64,000 bases of DNA, taken from NCBI RefSeq assembly GCF_024347635.1, contig NZ_AP025511.1, positions 1,116,001 to 1,180,000 of the forward strand, written 5' to 3'. Positions 53,406-61,878 of the stretch are shown here, in pieces; the first letter of the stretch is position 1, and every line of letters starts with the position of its first letter. Below the pieces are notes generated by a model, which was given only the letters and a program-made list of their open reading frames with translations, was not told the DNA's origin and ran no database searches. The DNA is from Vibrio tasmaniensis (GTDB lineage Bacteria; Pseudomonadota; Gammaproteobacteria; Enterobacterales; Vibrionaceae). A program made the translations under genes and the position numbers.

Positions 53406-54878
53406 CTACAGATTGACTATTTTCTTAAACTCTTCTTCTGAGTATTTCTTCTCTGTGCTTTTAGTCAAATCTGTAATCATTTTGTATCTAAGCTCAGTCG
53501 CCATATCTAAAGTACGCTTAAGCTGTCCGTATGAGTAGTCGGCAGCCATGTTCAGGGCCGCTTGTTTATCTACTTTATACATGTCTGTTAACGTTTTATC
53601 TAAGTGTGTGACCTGTTTGTATAGTTGAGTTTCTTCTTTGTCCCAAGTTGCTTTTAGTACTGGTAAATACTTGTCTGGGTTTGAAGAAGCGAGGGCGGTT
53701 AAGCTACGGAACTGCCAATAAGCAGAGTCATCGCTGTAGTTATCATCGCCTAACTGGTACGCTTTTGGGTAATCTTGTAGGGTTGAGTATAACGGCACTA
53801 ACACAGATTCTGGTAACACGCCGAAGCTTTGCCAAATAATACCTTGAAGCTCTTCTGGCATCTCAGGACGAAGCTGAATAATATGCGACTCTAGTTGACG
53901 CTCAACTCTAATTGGTCGTTTCGATTTTCCTTCCAAAACCGTGTCTTTATAAGTCGCGCTAAGTACTTCCGCCACATCTTCAACTGAGATTTTTGCATCT
54001 GGCTTCATAAACAAAGGGTATTGCGTCATGCGACTTTGTTGATGCAGCGAAGGTGTCAGCATTTTTTGGCCTAGCCATTCACGATCGATATTATACTCAT
54101 CACCAATAACTCCGAATGCTTTAGCAAAATTGAAAGATTTTTTATCTGCGTTATCAAGCAGTTTGTACTGTTCTACAAACTCGAATATATCTTTTGAATG
54201 CAGTACCTCTTTGTTTGCCAAGTTCACATCATGTACACGCAAGCCATTTGCAATCATGGCGTAACTGTCATCAGGCACTTTTACAGCAATCCAATGGTGA
54301 CCTGAACCAATTTCAAATAGCCACGCCTCATTGGTGTCTGCAATATAGAGACTGTTACCTTCGCCAGCACCATAGGTTTCGATGTAATGACCGAGTAACT
54401 CTACAGCTTGTTTTGCGTTTTCTGCCTGAGGAAGGATTAGCGTAGGTATAATGGCTTCGATTACGCCATTATCGATTAAAGGATCTACTTTGGCGACTTT
54501 GTCGTTTATTTCTGCGCTGGTTGTTGCTGAAATGGCAACGTTGTGTTCATTAATCCCACGTTCTTCATAGAACTTTCCATCGCGATTAACGGTATCCGCA
54601 TCCCAGTCTGGTATCGCAGAGTAAGCAAAGAAGTGTTTTGGCATCGGAACAATTAACCCGTTACCTAACTGCCAGTCACCTTCTTGGTTATCTTGCGCAG
54701 GTCGATACTTTAGGTATTTGTTCCAGTTGTTAATGCCAAAATCTTCATTACGAGCAATCATAATGCTACCGTCGTTCGAGGCTCCTTTGCCAACAATAAG
54801 CCCAGTACAAGCTATCGCATTACTGCTTAGAGCGACAGCTACTGCAGTTGCAAGAAAGGATACAGACCATATTTTCAT
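53406..54878 (-). CDS. Exported C69-family (U34) dipeptidase
   Basis: 490 residues from the ATG at 54878 (GGAGA seven bases upstream); a longer frame from 54902 adds eight unlike residues. A signal peptide (MKIWSVSFLATAVAVALSSNAIA) should be cleaved directly before Cys24, which then becomes the N-terminal nucleophile of the Ntn-hydrolase fold. 'CTGLIVGKGASNDGSIMIARNED' matches the family. C69 enzymes cleave dipeptides and short peptides; this exported form acts in the periplasm. It is monocistronic. Confidence 0.9.
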   Translation of the reverse strand: MKIWSVSFLATAVAVALSSNAIACTGLIVGKGASNDGSIMIARNEDFGINNWNKYLKYRPAQDNQEGDWQLGNGLIVPMPKHFFAYSAIPDWDADTVNRDGKFYEERGINEHNVAISATTSAEINDKVAKVDPLIDNGVIEAIIPTLILPQAENAKQAVELLGHYIETYGAGEGNSLYIADTNEAWLFEIGSGHHWIAVKVPDDSYAMIANGLRVHDVNLANKEVLHSKDIFEFVEQYKLLDNADKKSFNFAKAFGVIGDEYNIDREWLGQKMLTPSLHQQSRMTQYPLFMKPDAKISVEDVAEVLSATYKDTVLEGKSKRPIRVERQLESHIIQLRPEMPEELQGIIWQSFGVLPESVLVPLYSTLQDYPKAYQLGDDNYSDDSAYWQFRSLTALASSNPDKYLPVLKATWDKEETQLYKQVTHLDKTLTDMYKVDKQAALNMAADYSYGQLKRTLDMATELRYKMITDLTKSTEKKYSEEEFKKIVNL

Positions 54879-55405
54879 TTTAATTCTCCGCTTATAAAAC
54901 AAGATAATTTAAAGTTAACGTTAGTTGTATTTGCAGGTTTTTTATTATCATTTTATAAAAGTCAGTGTACTTATCATCACAAGAGAAAATGCTTCTGCTC
55001 GTCACATAACTGATATTTCCATTTGATAATAATTATCTGAAAAATATGCACTTTTTGAATAAATTGATAAGTTATAGTTGTAAAGTAACCTTGCCATATA
55101 CGTAGCTTTAATTCGTCGTGTTATGAGAAGTATCATTATCACAACAAGACTTTGTTCGTTTCTAACGTATGGTTTTTGGATTGCAATCGGATAAACAACG
55201 ATGCTGAAGCGCGGTATCTTGAGGGGGCTTTTTTGTACTTGTAATAAAGTAAACAGCAAAGACTGCGAATGTCGTCATTCTCTAAAGCGAGGAACGAGTG
55301 TAATAGGGAATCTGCATTTTCGATGTGGGTTGGTTGGAACGGAAATTAGATGCGCTCTACAGAATCTATAAAGCGCAAATTTGGGTACAGCAGCTGGTGG
55401 AATGC
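54879..55405. other. Long intergenic region upstream of the dipeptidase gene
   Basis: 527 bp, AT-rich near the dipeptidase. It should contain that gene's promoter and the 3' end of the YaeQ-partner transcript. No hairpin, repeat or supported frame is seen; two frames on opposite strands have no ribosome site or recognisable product. Confidence 0.5.
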
Positions 55406-55987
55406 TTAAGAAAGATTAAACAAACGCTTAAAGTGGTGAACAAAACCGGACGGCTTATTCTCAGCTTGATAGAGGTTCAAACCATCATAAAAACTTGCCA
55501 TGAACTCTACGCGAATCTCATCATCGGTGTTTTTTGATACGCGAGATAGCAACGAAGCGGCTACTGCTGCGTGATCATTAGCAAGGCTGTAATCCATTCC
55601 TAGTCGTCCCTGAACGAACAACCACAAATGAGTGATTAACTTTAACTGCTGAGCGTTAGAGTTTTGAAACTTGTCGCAGTGTTCAGTGCCCACTGTATTA
55701 TCGAATACATTTTGCATCGCCTCATTCGCTTCTTTATTGCTTTCAAAGCGATAGCTTGCATCGATATGTACCTTGGTTAACAGACCAAGCAACGTCTGAC
55801 GTGCAGAGTTGTCTGGCTTGTTCTCGCAAGCGTGCCTAAACAGAGCATGGTTTTCATCAATAAATGACTTTAATTCTTTTTCATAGCCCGTCGTCAGCGC
55901 TTTGACTGAATCGAGACCTGCGAGCTGCAAACACGCTTCGAGCTTAGTTTGGCGCTGAGGTTCAGTCTGAGTTTGGATCTCAGTCAT
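55406..55987 (-). CDS. Hypothetical protein coupled to yaeQ
   Basis: 193 residues, predicted all-alpha, without signal peptide or membrane helix. Visible blocks are 'KALTTGYEKELKSFIDENHALFRHACEN' and a C-terminal 'VEFMASFYDGLNLYQ'. The family is not recognised. The start overlaps the yaeQ stop by 8 nt, so the two are translated together. The charged helical make-up suggests a cytoplasmic binding protein, but no function can be assigned. Confidence 0.65.
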   Translation of the reverse strand: MTEIQTQTEPQRQTKLEACLQLAGLDSVKALTTGYEKELKSFIDENHALFRHACENKPDNSARQTLLGLLTKVHIDASYRFESNKEANEAMQNVFDNTVGTEHCDKFQNSNAQQLKLITHLWLFVQGRLGMDYSLANDHAAVAASLLSRVSKNTDDEIRVEFMASFYDGLNLYQAENKPSGFVHHFKRLFNLS

Positions 55988-56519
55988 TACTCTGTAGCTC
56001 TTCCCACGTGACTTCTGCAGATTGAGTGTCGCTGTTTACGAACGCAGAGTTACCCGACAGCATTACTGAAAGGTCCATAGTACGTTGTGTCATCGCTGCT
56101 AGCTGCTCAATACCATCGTTGTCCAGACGAACGATCTGAGCTTTCAGATAACCGAATTTACCTTTGTTCTGTTCCCACCAAACATTCGATTTAGTGTTGA
56201 AGCTAAACACGCTCACAGACTTAGATAGGCGAGTCGCTTTCTTAACACGTTCTGGATCGGGTTCGCCAACATCAATCCACTCTAAGATTTGGTCATCTAA
56301 CGACTTCTGCCATAAATCGGGTTCTTCAATGCTAGACAACCCTTTAGTGAACTCAAGTTCAGGAGATGCATTGATACAGAAAGCAATGATACGAGCCATC
56401 ATGCGCTGTTCTGTTTCAGAAGGGTGTTGTGCAACCGTTAGATTAAAAGAGTCGTAATAGTCGCGATTCATATCGGTTAAAGAAATACGAAACTTATAGA
56501 TTGTTGGTTTGAGAGCCAT
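55980..56519 (-). CDS. yaeQ: YaeQ-family protein
   Basis: 179 residues starting 'MALKPTIYKFRISLTDMNR', the YaeQ N-terminus, with 'SETEQRMMARIIAFCINASPELEFTKGLSSIEEPDLW' and 'WIDVGEPDPERVKKATRLSK' in the expected order. YaeQ has a PD-(D/E)XK-like nuclease fold; older reports of complementing rfaH mutants were not upheld, and its role is unknown. The conserved Glu/Asp/Lys of the fold appear in 'EEPDLW', 'WIDVGEPDPERVKK'. It is coupled to the downstream 55406 gene. Confidence 0.9.
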   Translation of the reverse strand: MALKPTIYKFRISLTDMNRDYYDSFNLTVAQHPSETEQRMMARIIAFCINASPELEFTKGLSSIEEPDLWQKSLDDQILEWIDVGEPDPERVKKATRLSKSVSVFSFNTKSNVWWEQNKGKFGYLKAQIVRLDNDGIEQLAAMTQRTMDLSVMLSGNSAFVNSDTQSAEVTWEELQSND

Positions 56520-56585
56520 TGATAGGGTGTCTTAGATAGAAATAGTGGGGGGATGTTACCTTAAATCTCTGAATAGCGGGTAAAA

Positions 56586-56613
56586 AAATAGCCAGCAGAG
56601 GCTGGCTATTTTT
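56586..56613. terminator. Terminator of the cold shock gene
   Basis: AAATAGCCAGC/GCTGGCTATTT, 11-bp perfect stem with AGAG loop, T-runs on both sides. On the minus strand it is ~20 bp after the csp stop. Confidence 0.88.
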
Positions 56614-56634
56614 AGAAAGCTTTAAAATACTAAA

Positions 56635-56844
56635 TTAAAGTACTTTGATGCTGTCAGCTTGTGGGCCTTTTTGACCTTGAGATACAGTGAACTCAACTTG
56701 TTGGCCTTCAGCAAGAGTTTTGAAACCGTCGCCTGTGATTGCAGAGAAGTGTGCAAATACGTCTGGGCCGTTTTCTTGCTCGATGAAGCCGAAGCCTTTA
56801 GTTTCGTTGAACCATTTTACTTTACCAGTAACTGTGTTAGACAT
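56635..56844 (-). CDS. Cold shock protein (CspA family)
   Basis: 69 residues, one cold shock OB-fold. RNP1 is 'KGFGFIEQ' (~16-23) and RNP2 'VFAHFSAI' (~30-37); 'KWFNETKGFG' and 'GPQADSIKVL' are typical. CSPs bind single-stranded RNA/DNA and keep mRNA unfolded at low temperature or in stationary phase. Its upstream region is long (450 bp), consistent with a structured 5' leader, though I cannot define the cold-shock box. It is followed by a strong terminator. Confidence 0.95.
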   Translation of the reverse strand: MSNTVTGKVKWFNETKGFGFIEQENGPDVFAHFSAITGDGFKTLAEGQQVEFTVSQGQKGPQADSIKVL

Positions 56845-57293
56845 GATGATATCCTAAAATTAAATTTTTATTTTGAGCCAATTGTGGCACTGATAGCGCG
56901 GAAAAGTTTATTGCTATTGCGTACAACACAACGGGGTTACTAGTAATCCAACGAAATGTTTATATACAAAGAACTTTCTTTCTAGCCGAGATGAAGTCTA
57001 AATCAAATTAGGGGATAGTCAATCGAATCCATAGTGAAAGGTTGCAGAAACTTGGGGGTAGTCAAACTTTGCATTCCTTAAATATCATGGAGTTACAGTT
57101 GTATGGTGATTTGTTGTAGTTTTTGTGAAAAAGGTGGTCGAAATTGATGACGAATTTGGAGTAATTGCACTGTTTTGGCACATTTATTTTCCAAATTATT
57201 AAGCCGCTAATTGGGTGCCTGGCTCCAATTTTAACGGCTTATATTTATAAATCTCACGGTAAGCATCATGTGTCTATTGGAACGAGGTTTTGA
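56845..57293. other. Intergenic region and probable 5' leader of csp
   Basis: 449 bp without a gene. The half nearer csp should be its promoter and long leader. The other half holds an inverted repeat at 57201-57240 (AAGCCGCTAATTGG with CCAATTTTAACGGCTT, bulged), probably a weak terminator of the sugar dehydrogenase gene. Confidence 0.5.
57201..57240 (-). terminator. Possible terminator of the sugar dehydrogenase gene
   Basis: A bulged 14-bp stem with ~10-nt loop, about 55 bp past the gene's stop. It lacks a clear T-run on the minus strand (AATAATTT), so it is tentative. Confidence 0.35.
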
Positions 57294-58385
57294 CTACTTT
57301 TTCAAGCGATACAAGTTGCCATTATCGGTACTGAAAAAGATGTCGCCGCTTGGTGAAGTTTCAATGTCTCTTATCCTCTCGCCTAAATCTTCTAAAATAC
57401 GTTCCTCTTTAATTGCCTCACCTTGTTCATTGACTGTCACAATATTAATGTGAGTAAGCTTAAGTGCGCCAGCCAGCAGCTTTCCTTTCAACTCTGGGTA
57501 TTTATCCCCTTGGTAAACAATCAAGCTCCCCGGAGCAATTGAAGGAACGTAGACTTTTTTAGGCGCTTCAATGCCATCCTTAGTTTCAGACTCGCCTACG
57601 CTAATTGGGCCCCAATACTCTTTTCCGTGTGATGTGACAGGCCACCCGTAGTTGGCATCTGCTTTAATTAGGTTGATTTCGTCACCGCCTCGCGGACCAT
57701 GTTCAATCGACCACAGCTTCTGGGTTGGGAAGTCGTAATACAAGCCTTGTGGGTTACGATGGCCATAGCTCCAAATCTCATTGAGCACCTTGTTGTTGTC
57801 CACGAACGGGTTGTCGCTTGGCGTGCTTCCATCGGTATTTAATCGCAATATTGAGCCTGCGTGAGTCATGGTGTCTTGGCCGTTGTCGCGGTCACCACGA
57901 TCGCCGATTGAAAAATACAGATGGCTCTCATCAAAGGTGATACGGCTACCGAAGTGACGGCCTGTATCTGTTCTAGATTTAGACACAAACACATCTTGCC
58001 AGTTAGACACTTCACCGTTCGTGTAACTGGCAGAAGCGAGTGTTGTTACGCCTTCGCCATCGACGTTTTTACTGTAAGTGACATAGAATTTCCCAAGTTC
58101 AAAAGGGGAGAGCGCGATATCCAACAGGCCACCTTGGCCTTTCGCCCAAACATTGGGCAGCCTGAACAGTGTGCTTTGATCGCCCGTCTTTAAATCAACC
58201 TGTTTAATGACGCCTGATTTTTCTGTTACTAGCATGGAGTTGTCGTTGATATAAGCCAACCCCCAAGGGATCACGAGTCCGTCGGTGATCTTCTCTGCCT
58301 GCCATGCAAAAACTGAGGTTGAAGCAATTGGACCTGATACGATGAGTGCCAAAGCACAGGAAAGAATACGATGATGAGTGTTCAT
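57294..58385 (-). CDS. Soluble PQQ-dependent aldose sugar dehydrogenase-like protein
   Basis: 363 residues with a signal peptide (~27 residues, ending SVFA). A six-bladed propeller of the GSDH family: 'GLAYINDNSMLVTEKSGVIKQVDLKTG', 'GQGGLLDIALSP', 'GDRGDRDNGQD' (Ca/PQQ loop) and 'GHRNPQGLYYDFPTQKLWSIEHGPRGGDEINLI'. The Arg/His of the PQQ pocket are visible in 'GHRNPQG'. E. coli YliI (Asd) is the nearest type: it oxidises aldoses in the periplasm with PQQ, which E. coli and most vibrios must obtain externally. Probable substrate unknown. Confidence 0.88.
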   Translation of the reverse strand: MNTHHRILSCALALIVSGPIASTSVFAWQAEKITDGLVIPWGLAYINDNSMLVTEKSGVIKQVDLKTGDQSTLFRLPNVWAKGQGGLLDIALSPFELGKFYVTYSKNVDGEGVTTLASASYTNGEVSNWQDVFVSKSRTDTGRHFGSRITFDESHLYFSIGDRGDRDNGQDTMTHAGSILRLNTDGSTPSDNPFVDNNKVLNEIWSYGHRNPQGLYYDFPTQKLWSIEHGPRGGDEINLIKADANYGWPVTSHGKEYWGPISVGESETKDGIEAPKKVYVPSIAPGSLIVYQGDKYPELKGKLLAGALKLTHINIVTVNEQGEAIKEERILEDLGERIRDIETSPSGDIFFSTDNGNLYRLKK

Positions 58386-58652
58386 TTAAGTCCCTTGATT
58401 ATGAGCGTCTAGTGTTAGTCTAGCGCCTGTGGTCGATAGGCGGAAAGTTGAGGTTACTGAAAAGTGACTATTCACATATTTAGTTGAACGTCTATTGTAT
58501 GATTATACAAGCTCAAGTATGTTTACTGTGCCTTTCTCTATTTGATCCAGTCGGAGCATTATGAACAACTCGCCAGCAGCGTTTCCGCTATTTTCTCTGT
58601 TTTTATGTTGTGAGTTAGATACGCACGTTTTTCCTTCGAACGGACGTATTAA

Positions 58653-59849
58653 ATGATGAGTCGTCGATTCGATTTTAAATCGATCTTACTTGCGTGTTTG
58701 GTCATCAGCATCGGCCAACTCAGTATGGGGTTGGTATTTCCATCATTACCTTGGATCGCGAAAGACTTTGATGTTTCGCTAGAGCAAGCTCAGCTCTTAG
58801 TGAGTGTCTATCTATTAGGTTTTGGGCCTTCCCAGTTCATTTATGGTCCTATTTCCGATGCTCTCGGGCGTAAGAAGGTACTGTTAAGTGGTTTGTTGAT
58901 TGCCATGCTTGGGTTATTGATGATCATCTTCTTTAGCCATTCATTTACTAGCATGGTGATGGGGAGATTCCTGCAAGGCTTAGGGACTGGCTGTTGCGCT
59001 GTACTTGCTCGTGCTTCCACGCGGGATAGATTTAACGGCGCTGACTTGCCTTTGGCGATGTCTTATATTGCGATAGTTGCGTCTATTACCCCTTTGATCG
59101 CACCGGTTATCGGTGGGTTTATTAACTTCCACTTTGGCTGGAGCATGGTGTTTATCTCGCTACTTGGCTATGTCTCATTAGCTTGGGTGGTGTTGGCGTT
59201 CAAATTTAAGGAAACCGTCACTCAGGTTTCGGCTATCCCTTCGCCAAAGAAAATGGTTTCTCAATACAAAGAGTTACTCACTTCGCGTTATTTTATGAGT
59301 TTTGCGAGTATCGGTTGGCTTAACTTTAGCTTGATGATCACCACCGTATCAGTGATGCCATTTATCATGCAAAACCAGATTGGCATGACGTCTGATGAAT
59401 ACGCAATGTGGGCGGTGATTCCTGCGTTAGGTATGCTGGGCGGAACAAGTTTATGTAACCGTATTCGCCCTATGTTGGGTAACAAGAAAACTCTGTTATG
59501 TACCCCTGTATTGCATATCTCTGCGGCGTTGTGGCTTTTCTTTTGCCCACTTGAGCCTTTGTATCTCATGCTTGGCCAGTTCTTGATGATTCTTGGTAAT
59601 GGTATTGCGTTGCCTTGTGCTCAGGCCTTGGTAATGTTGCCTTATAAGAAGAACGCTGGCGCGGCGGCAGCGATGTCTGGCGGAGGGCAGATGGTGGTGT
59701 CTTCAATGGTGAGTATGGGGCTAGTTCAATTAGGGCTAGGAGAAGCGTGGCATTTGTCGCTTGTCATCATGTTGTTCACACTGATTACCCTGTTTAATAT
59801 TTTACGTGGTTTCAGTAGCCAAGAAGCGAGAGAGTCGCAGCTGAGTTAG
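58653..59849 (+). CDS. MFS drug/siderophore exporter (Bcr/CflA type)
   Basis: 398 residues with 12 predicted helices. The loop 2-3 motif is 'GPISDALGRKKVLLSG' and helix 4-5 shows 'RFLQGLGTGCCAVLARASTRDRF', a Bcr/CflA/EmrD-like pattern. Such proteins export drugs, and some neighbours of siderophore genes export siderophores by proton antiport. The ABC ATPase gene for iron uptake converges on it 145 bp downstream, so a siderophore role is plausible but unproven. The start choice (ATG 58653, or 58656) is not settled by a clear ribosome site. Confidence 0.88.
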   Translation: MMSRRFDFKSILLACLVISIGQLSMGLVFPSLPWIAKDFDVSLEQAQLLVSVYLLGFGPSQFIYGPISDALGRKKVLLSGLLIAMLGLLMIIFFSHSFTSMVMGRFLQGLGTGCCAVLARASTRDRFNGADLPLAMSYIAIVASITPLIAPVIGGFINFHFGWSMVFISLLGYVSLAWVVLAFKFKETVTQVSAIPSPKKMVSQYKELLTSRYFMSFASIGWLNFSLMITTVSVMPFIMQNQIGMTSDEYAMWAVIPALGMLGGTSLCNRIRPMLGNKKTLLCTPVLHISAALWLFFCPLEPLYLMLGQFLMILGNGIALPCAQALVMLPYKKNAGAAAAMSGGGQMVVSSMVSMGLVQLGLGEAWHLSLVIMLFTLITLFNILRGFSSQEARESQLS

Positions 59850-59895
59850 TTATTTGGTTAATTATTTAGCTAGCTAGCGAGTGAAAAACGAAAAG

Positions 59896-59930
59896 GCCAT
59901 TGAAGTTCTATGGTTTCAATGGCTTTCTTT
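59896..59930 (+). terminator. Terminator of the MFS gene
   Basis: GCCATTGAA/TTCAATGGC, 9-bp stem with 10-nt loop, then TTTCTTT. It is ~45 bp past the stop. Confidence 0.75.
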
Positions 59931-59933
59931 ATG

Positions 59934-59961
59934 CTTAGAGCTTAGAGCTTAGAGCTTAGAG
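59934..59961. repeat. 7-bp tandem repeat CTTAGAG x4
   Basis: Four perfect copies directly after the MFS terminator, in the spacer between convergent genes. Confidence 0.9.
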
Positions 59962-59994
59962 TTTATCGCTTGGACTTAAACTGAAATGCCCGAA

Positions 59995-60780
59995 CTATTC
60001 ACAGACGACGGCAACCTTCTCACTCGCTGCAGTATTTGCTGGAGCTGGATGATCGATCAGTCGAATCGCAGACTCATACAAAGTCGATAGCGCTTGTTCA
60101 TCAAGCAACTTATCCGCGCTGCCTTCAAAAGCAATCTGACCTTTTTTCAGGGCGACGATGTGTGTCGCGTAACGCAGTGCTAGATTCAAATCGTGCAAAA
60201 TTACGATCACCCCAACGTTTTCCGTTTTGTTGAGTTCAGACAGTAAGCCCATTAGTTGAAACTGGTGATGCACATCGAGTGCCGATGTCGGTTCATCAAG
60301 GATCAGTACCGGGGACTGCTGAGCCAACAACATTGATACCCACGCACGTTGACGTTCTCCTCCAGATAAATCATCCGCCAAGGCTTGTGAGAATTCAGTG
60401 ACACCGGTTCTTTCCATTGCTTGTTGGATAATCGATTTGTCTTCAGAGTTCCAACGACCTAATGCGCCTCTCCAAGGGAAACGTCCTAACCGAACCAGTT
60501 CTTCGACTGTTAAGCCTGCAGAAGCCGGGAGCTTCTGCGGTAGATAAGCAATTTTTTTCGCTAACTCTTTGCTTTTGAATGAAGAGAGGGAAGCGCCGTC
60601 TAGTTCCACGCTGCCGTGATCCGGCGACATCTGCCCTGAGAGTAAATTAACGAGTGTAGATTTACCCGAACCATTATGGCCAAGAATGACAGTCAGTTCA
60701 TTAGTCGGAATCGCGAGGTCTTCGATTGAGAGAATGGTTCGGTTATCACGAACTATTTTGATGTTTGAAAGCTGAAACAT
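59995..60780 (-). CDS. Ferric-siderophore ABC transporter ATP-binding protein (FhuC/FepC type)
   Basis: 261 residues. Walker A 'GHNGSGKST' (~35-43), Q-loop 'YLPQKLP', signature 'LSGGERQRAW' (~139-148), Walker B 'VLILDEPTSALD' and the switch His in 'VILHDLNLALRY' are all intact. It supplies energy for import of a ferric siderophore or haem through a BtuC/FhuB-type permease. No permease or binding-protein gene is adjacent, so it must work with partners encoded elsewhere. It is 76 bp downstream of a FhuF-like gene, and likely co-transcribed with it. Confidence 0.92.
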   Translation of the reverse strand: MFQLSNIKIVRDNRTILSIEDLAIPTNELTVILGHNGSGKSTLVNLLSGQMSPDHGSVELDGASLSSFKSKELAKKIAYLPQKLPASAGLTVEELVRLGRFPWRGALGRWNSEDKSIIQQAMERTGVTEFSQALADDLSGGERQRAWVSMLLAQQSPVLILDEPTSALDVHHQFQLMGLLSELNKTENVGVIVILHDLNLALRYATHIVALKKGQIAFEGSADKLLDEQALSTLYESAIRLIDHPAPANTAASEKVAVVCE

Positions 60781-60856
60781 GTCAGTCCTGTAATTAGGTC
60801 AGTAGCGAAGCTCAATGGAGAAGGCTTGTCATATTGGGCTTTAATCAATGGTGTGA

Positions 60857-61615
60857 CTAAGCGACTTTTTTGTTGTCAGGATGCCTAGGGCAATCGTCGC
60901 AGTACTTTCTTGAATCACACTTATAAACCAAACAGCAGCTGATTCTGATCAGTTTTAACATCCCCGAATTAGAATCCACTTTAAGGCTGTCTAAATGATT
61001 TTCAGGTAACTGGCATGCTTCTAACCAAAGCTTTGCTTGCGCAGTAATGTAATCGTTGGTCAGGCTTGGTTCGTGTTGCTGAAGTTTTATCAAACTGCCT
61101 AACAATAGATCGGCCAATAAATGATTGGTAAACCCTGGGCGAATACGTGTCCATTCACTGATCTGGCTTCGATAAAACTCAGTCAGTGCAAGAATGGCTT
61201 CACCAGCATCTGGAATCAGCTCTTCTGGTGAACCATGTTGATGATCACCATTAAAGAAGCGGTAACCAGTAATGAACTCTTTGTATCTAAATTGACCGAT
61301 ATTCTTGATATCGGGCAATGAATGAAGCCCATAGATAGAAATGAAAGTCACATAGATAGGTTGCCAACACACGAGATCCCAGGTTCGCGTTAACCAATAC
61401 GCTTTGCCTGCCTCTGGGTGACTTTGCGAAAGACCATCGTAAACCCGTTTGAGTTCTTTATGGCTATCCTCATTTGTTACAGCAATGCTCTTGCTATTCA
61501 GTGCACCAAAGCTTCCGCTTAAATAAGGGGTCACTTGTTTTGAGTAAGCGAAGATTTTTTGATGTAGAGACGGGGCTTTCCGACGGGTGATCATATTGTG
61601 CAGTTGGGGAAGCAT
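60857..61615 (-). CDS. FhuF-like ferric-siderophore reductase
   Basis: 252 residues. The C-terminus holds a four-cysteine iron-sulphur site: adjacent Cys in 'ISCCLVYKC', followed by 'YCDDCPRH', a CC-x-C-x-x-C arrangement like that of FhuF. FhuF-type proteins reduce Fe(III) bound to hydroxamate siderophores in the cytoplasm so the iron is released. The gene runs into the ATP-binding protein gene and its promoter carries a Fur-like site, supporting a role in iron removal after uptake. Start is the ATG at 61615 (61594 is an internal alternative); the N-terminal third is not conserved. Confidence 0.8.
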   Translation of the reverse strand: MLPQLHNMITRRKAPSLHQKIFAYSKQVTPYLSGSFGALNSKSIAVTNEDSHKELKRVYDGLSQSHPEAGKAYWLTRTWDLVCWQPIYVTFISIYGLHSLPDIKNIGQFRYKEFITGYRFFNGDHQHGSPEELIPDAGEAILALTEFYRSQISEWTRIRPGFTNHLLADLLLGSLIKLQQHEPSLTNDYITAQAKLWLEACQLPENHLDSLKVDSNSGMLKLIRISCCLVYKCDSRKYCDDCPRHPDNKKVA

Positions 61616-61627
61616 CTTAAATCAATA

Positions 61628-61652
61628 AATGAGAATTAGTTGCGTTATCATA
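61628..61652. promoter_or_regulatory. Possible Fur box upstream of the FhuF-like gene
   Basis: TGAGAAT (61630-61636) and TTATCAT (61645-61651) form inverted half-sites just upstream of the gene's start. About 14 of 21 bases match an extended Fur consensus, so it is weak but well placed. Confidence 0.35.
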
Positions 61653-61746
61653 ACGAACATAATCGAGGATAACCATACAAAATGGAGCATCTATTCGGTG
61701 CTTTTACCGTTTTTGATATTTATAAAGTGTGAGTAGGCTGTGTTTT

Positions 61747-61780
61747 TTTAAGTGATAAAAGCCACTTTAAGTGATAAAAG
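61747..61780. repeat. 15-bp direct repeat upstream of the AraC-type gene
   Basis: TTTAAGTGATAAAAG occurs at 61747-61761 and 61766-61780, nineteen bases apart start to start (nearly two helical turns), about 100-130 bp before the AraC-type start. This is the geometry of AraC-type binding sites. Confidence 0.55.
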
Positions 61781-61878
61781 TATTGTTGAAACCAATATGT
61801 TTTAGATCGTGTTGAGCTTTATTCAACCCCGAAAGGTCAACACGCCTTAGCCGCCACCGAGAATATGAAAGCTTGAAT

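Noticed and set aside
55002..55259. 85-codon minus-strand frame in the gap before the dipeptidase
   Set aside because: No ribosome site or protein-like composition; likely chance.
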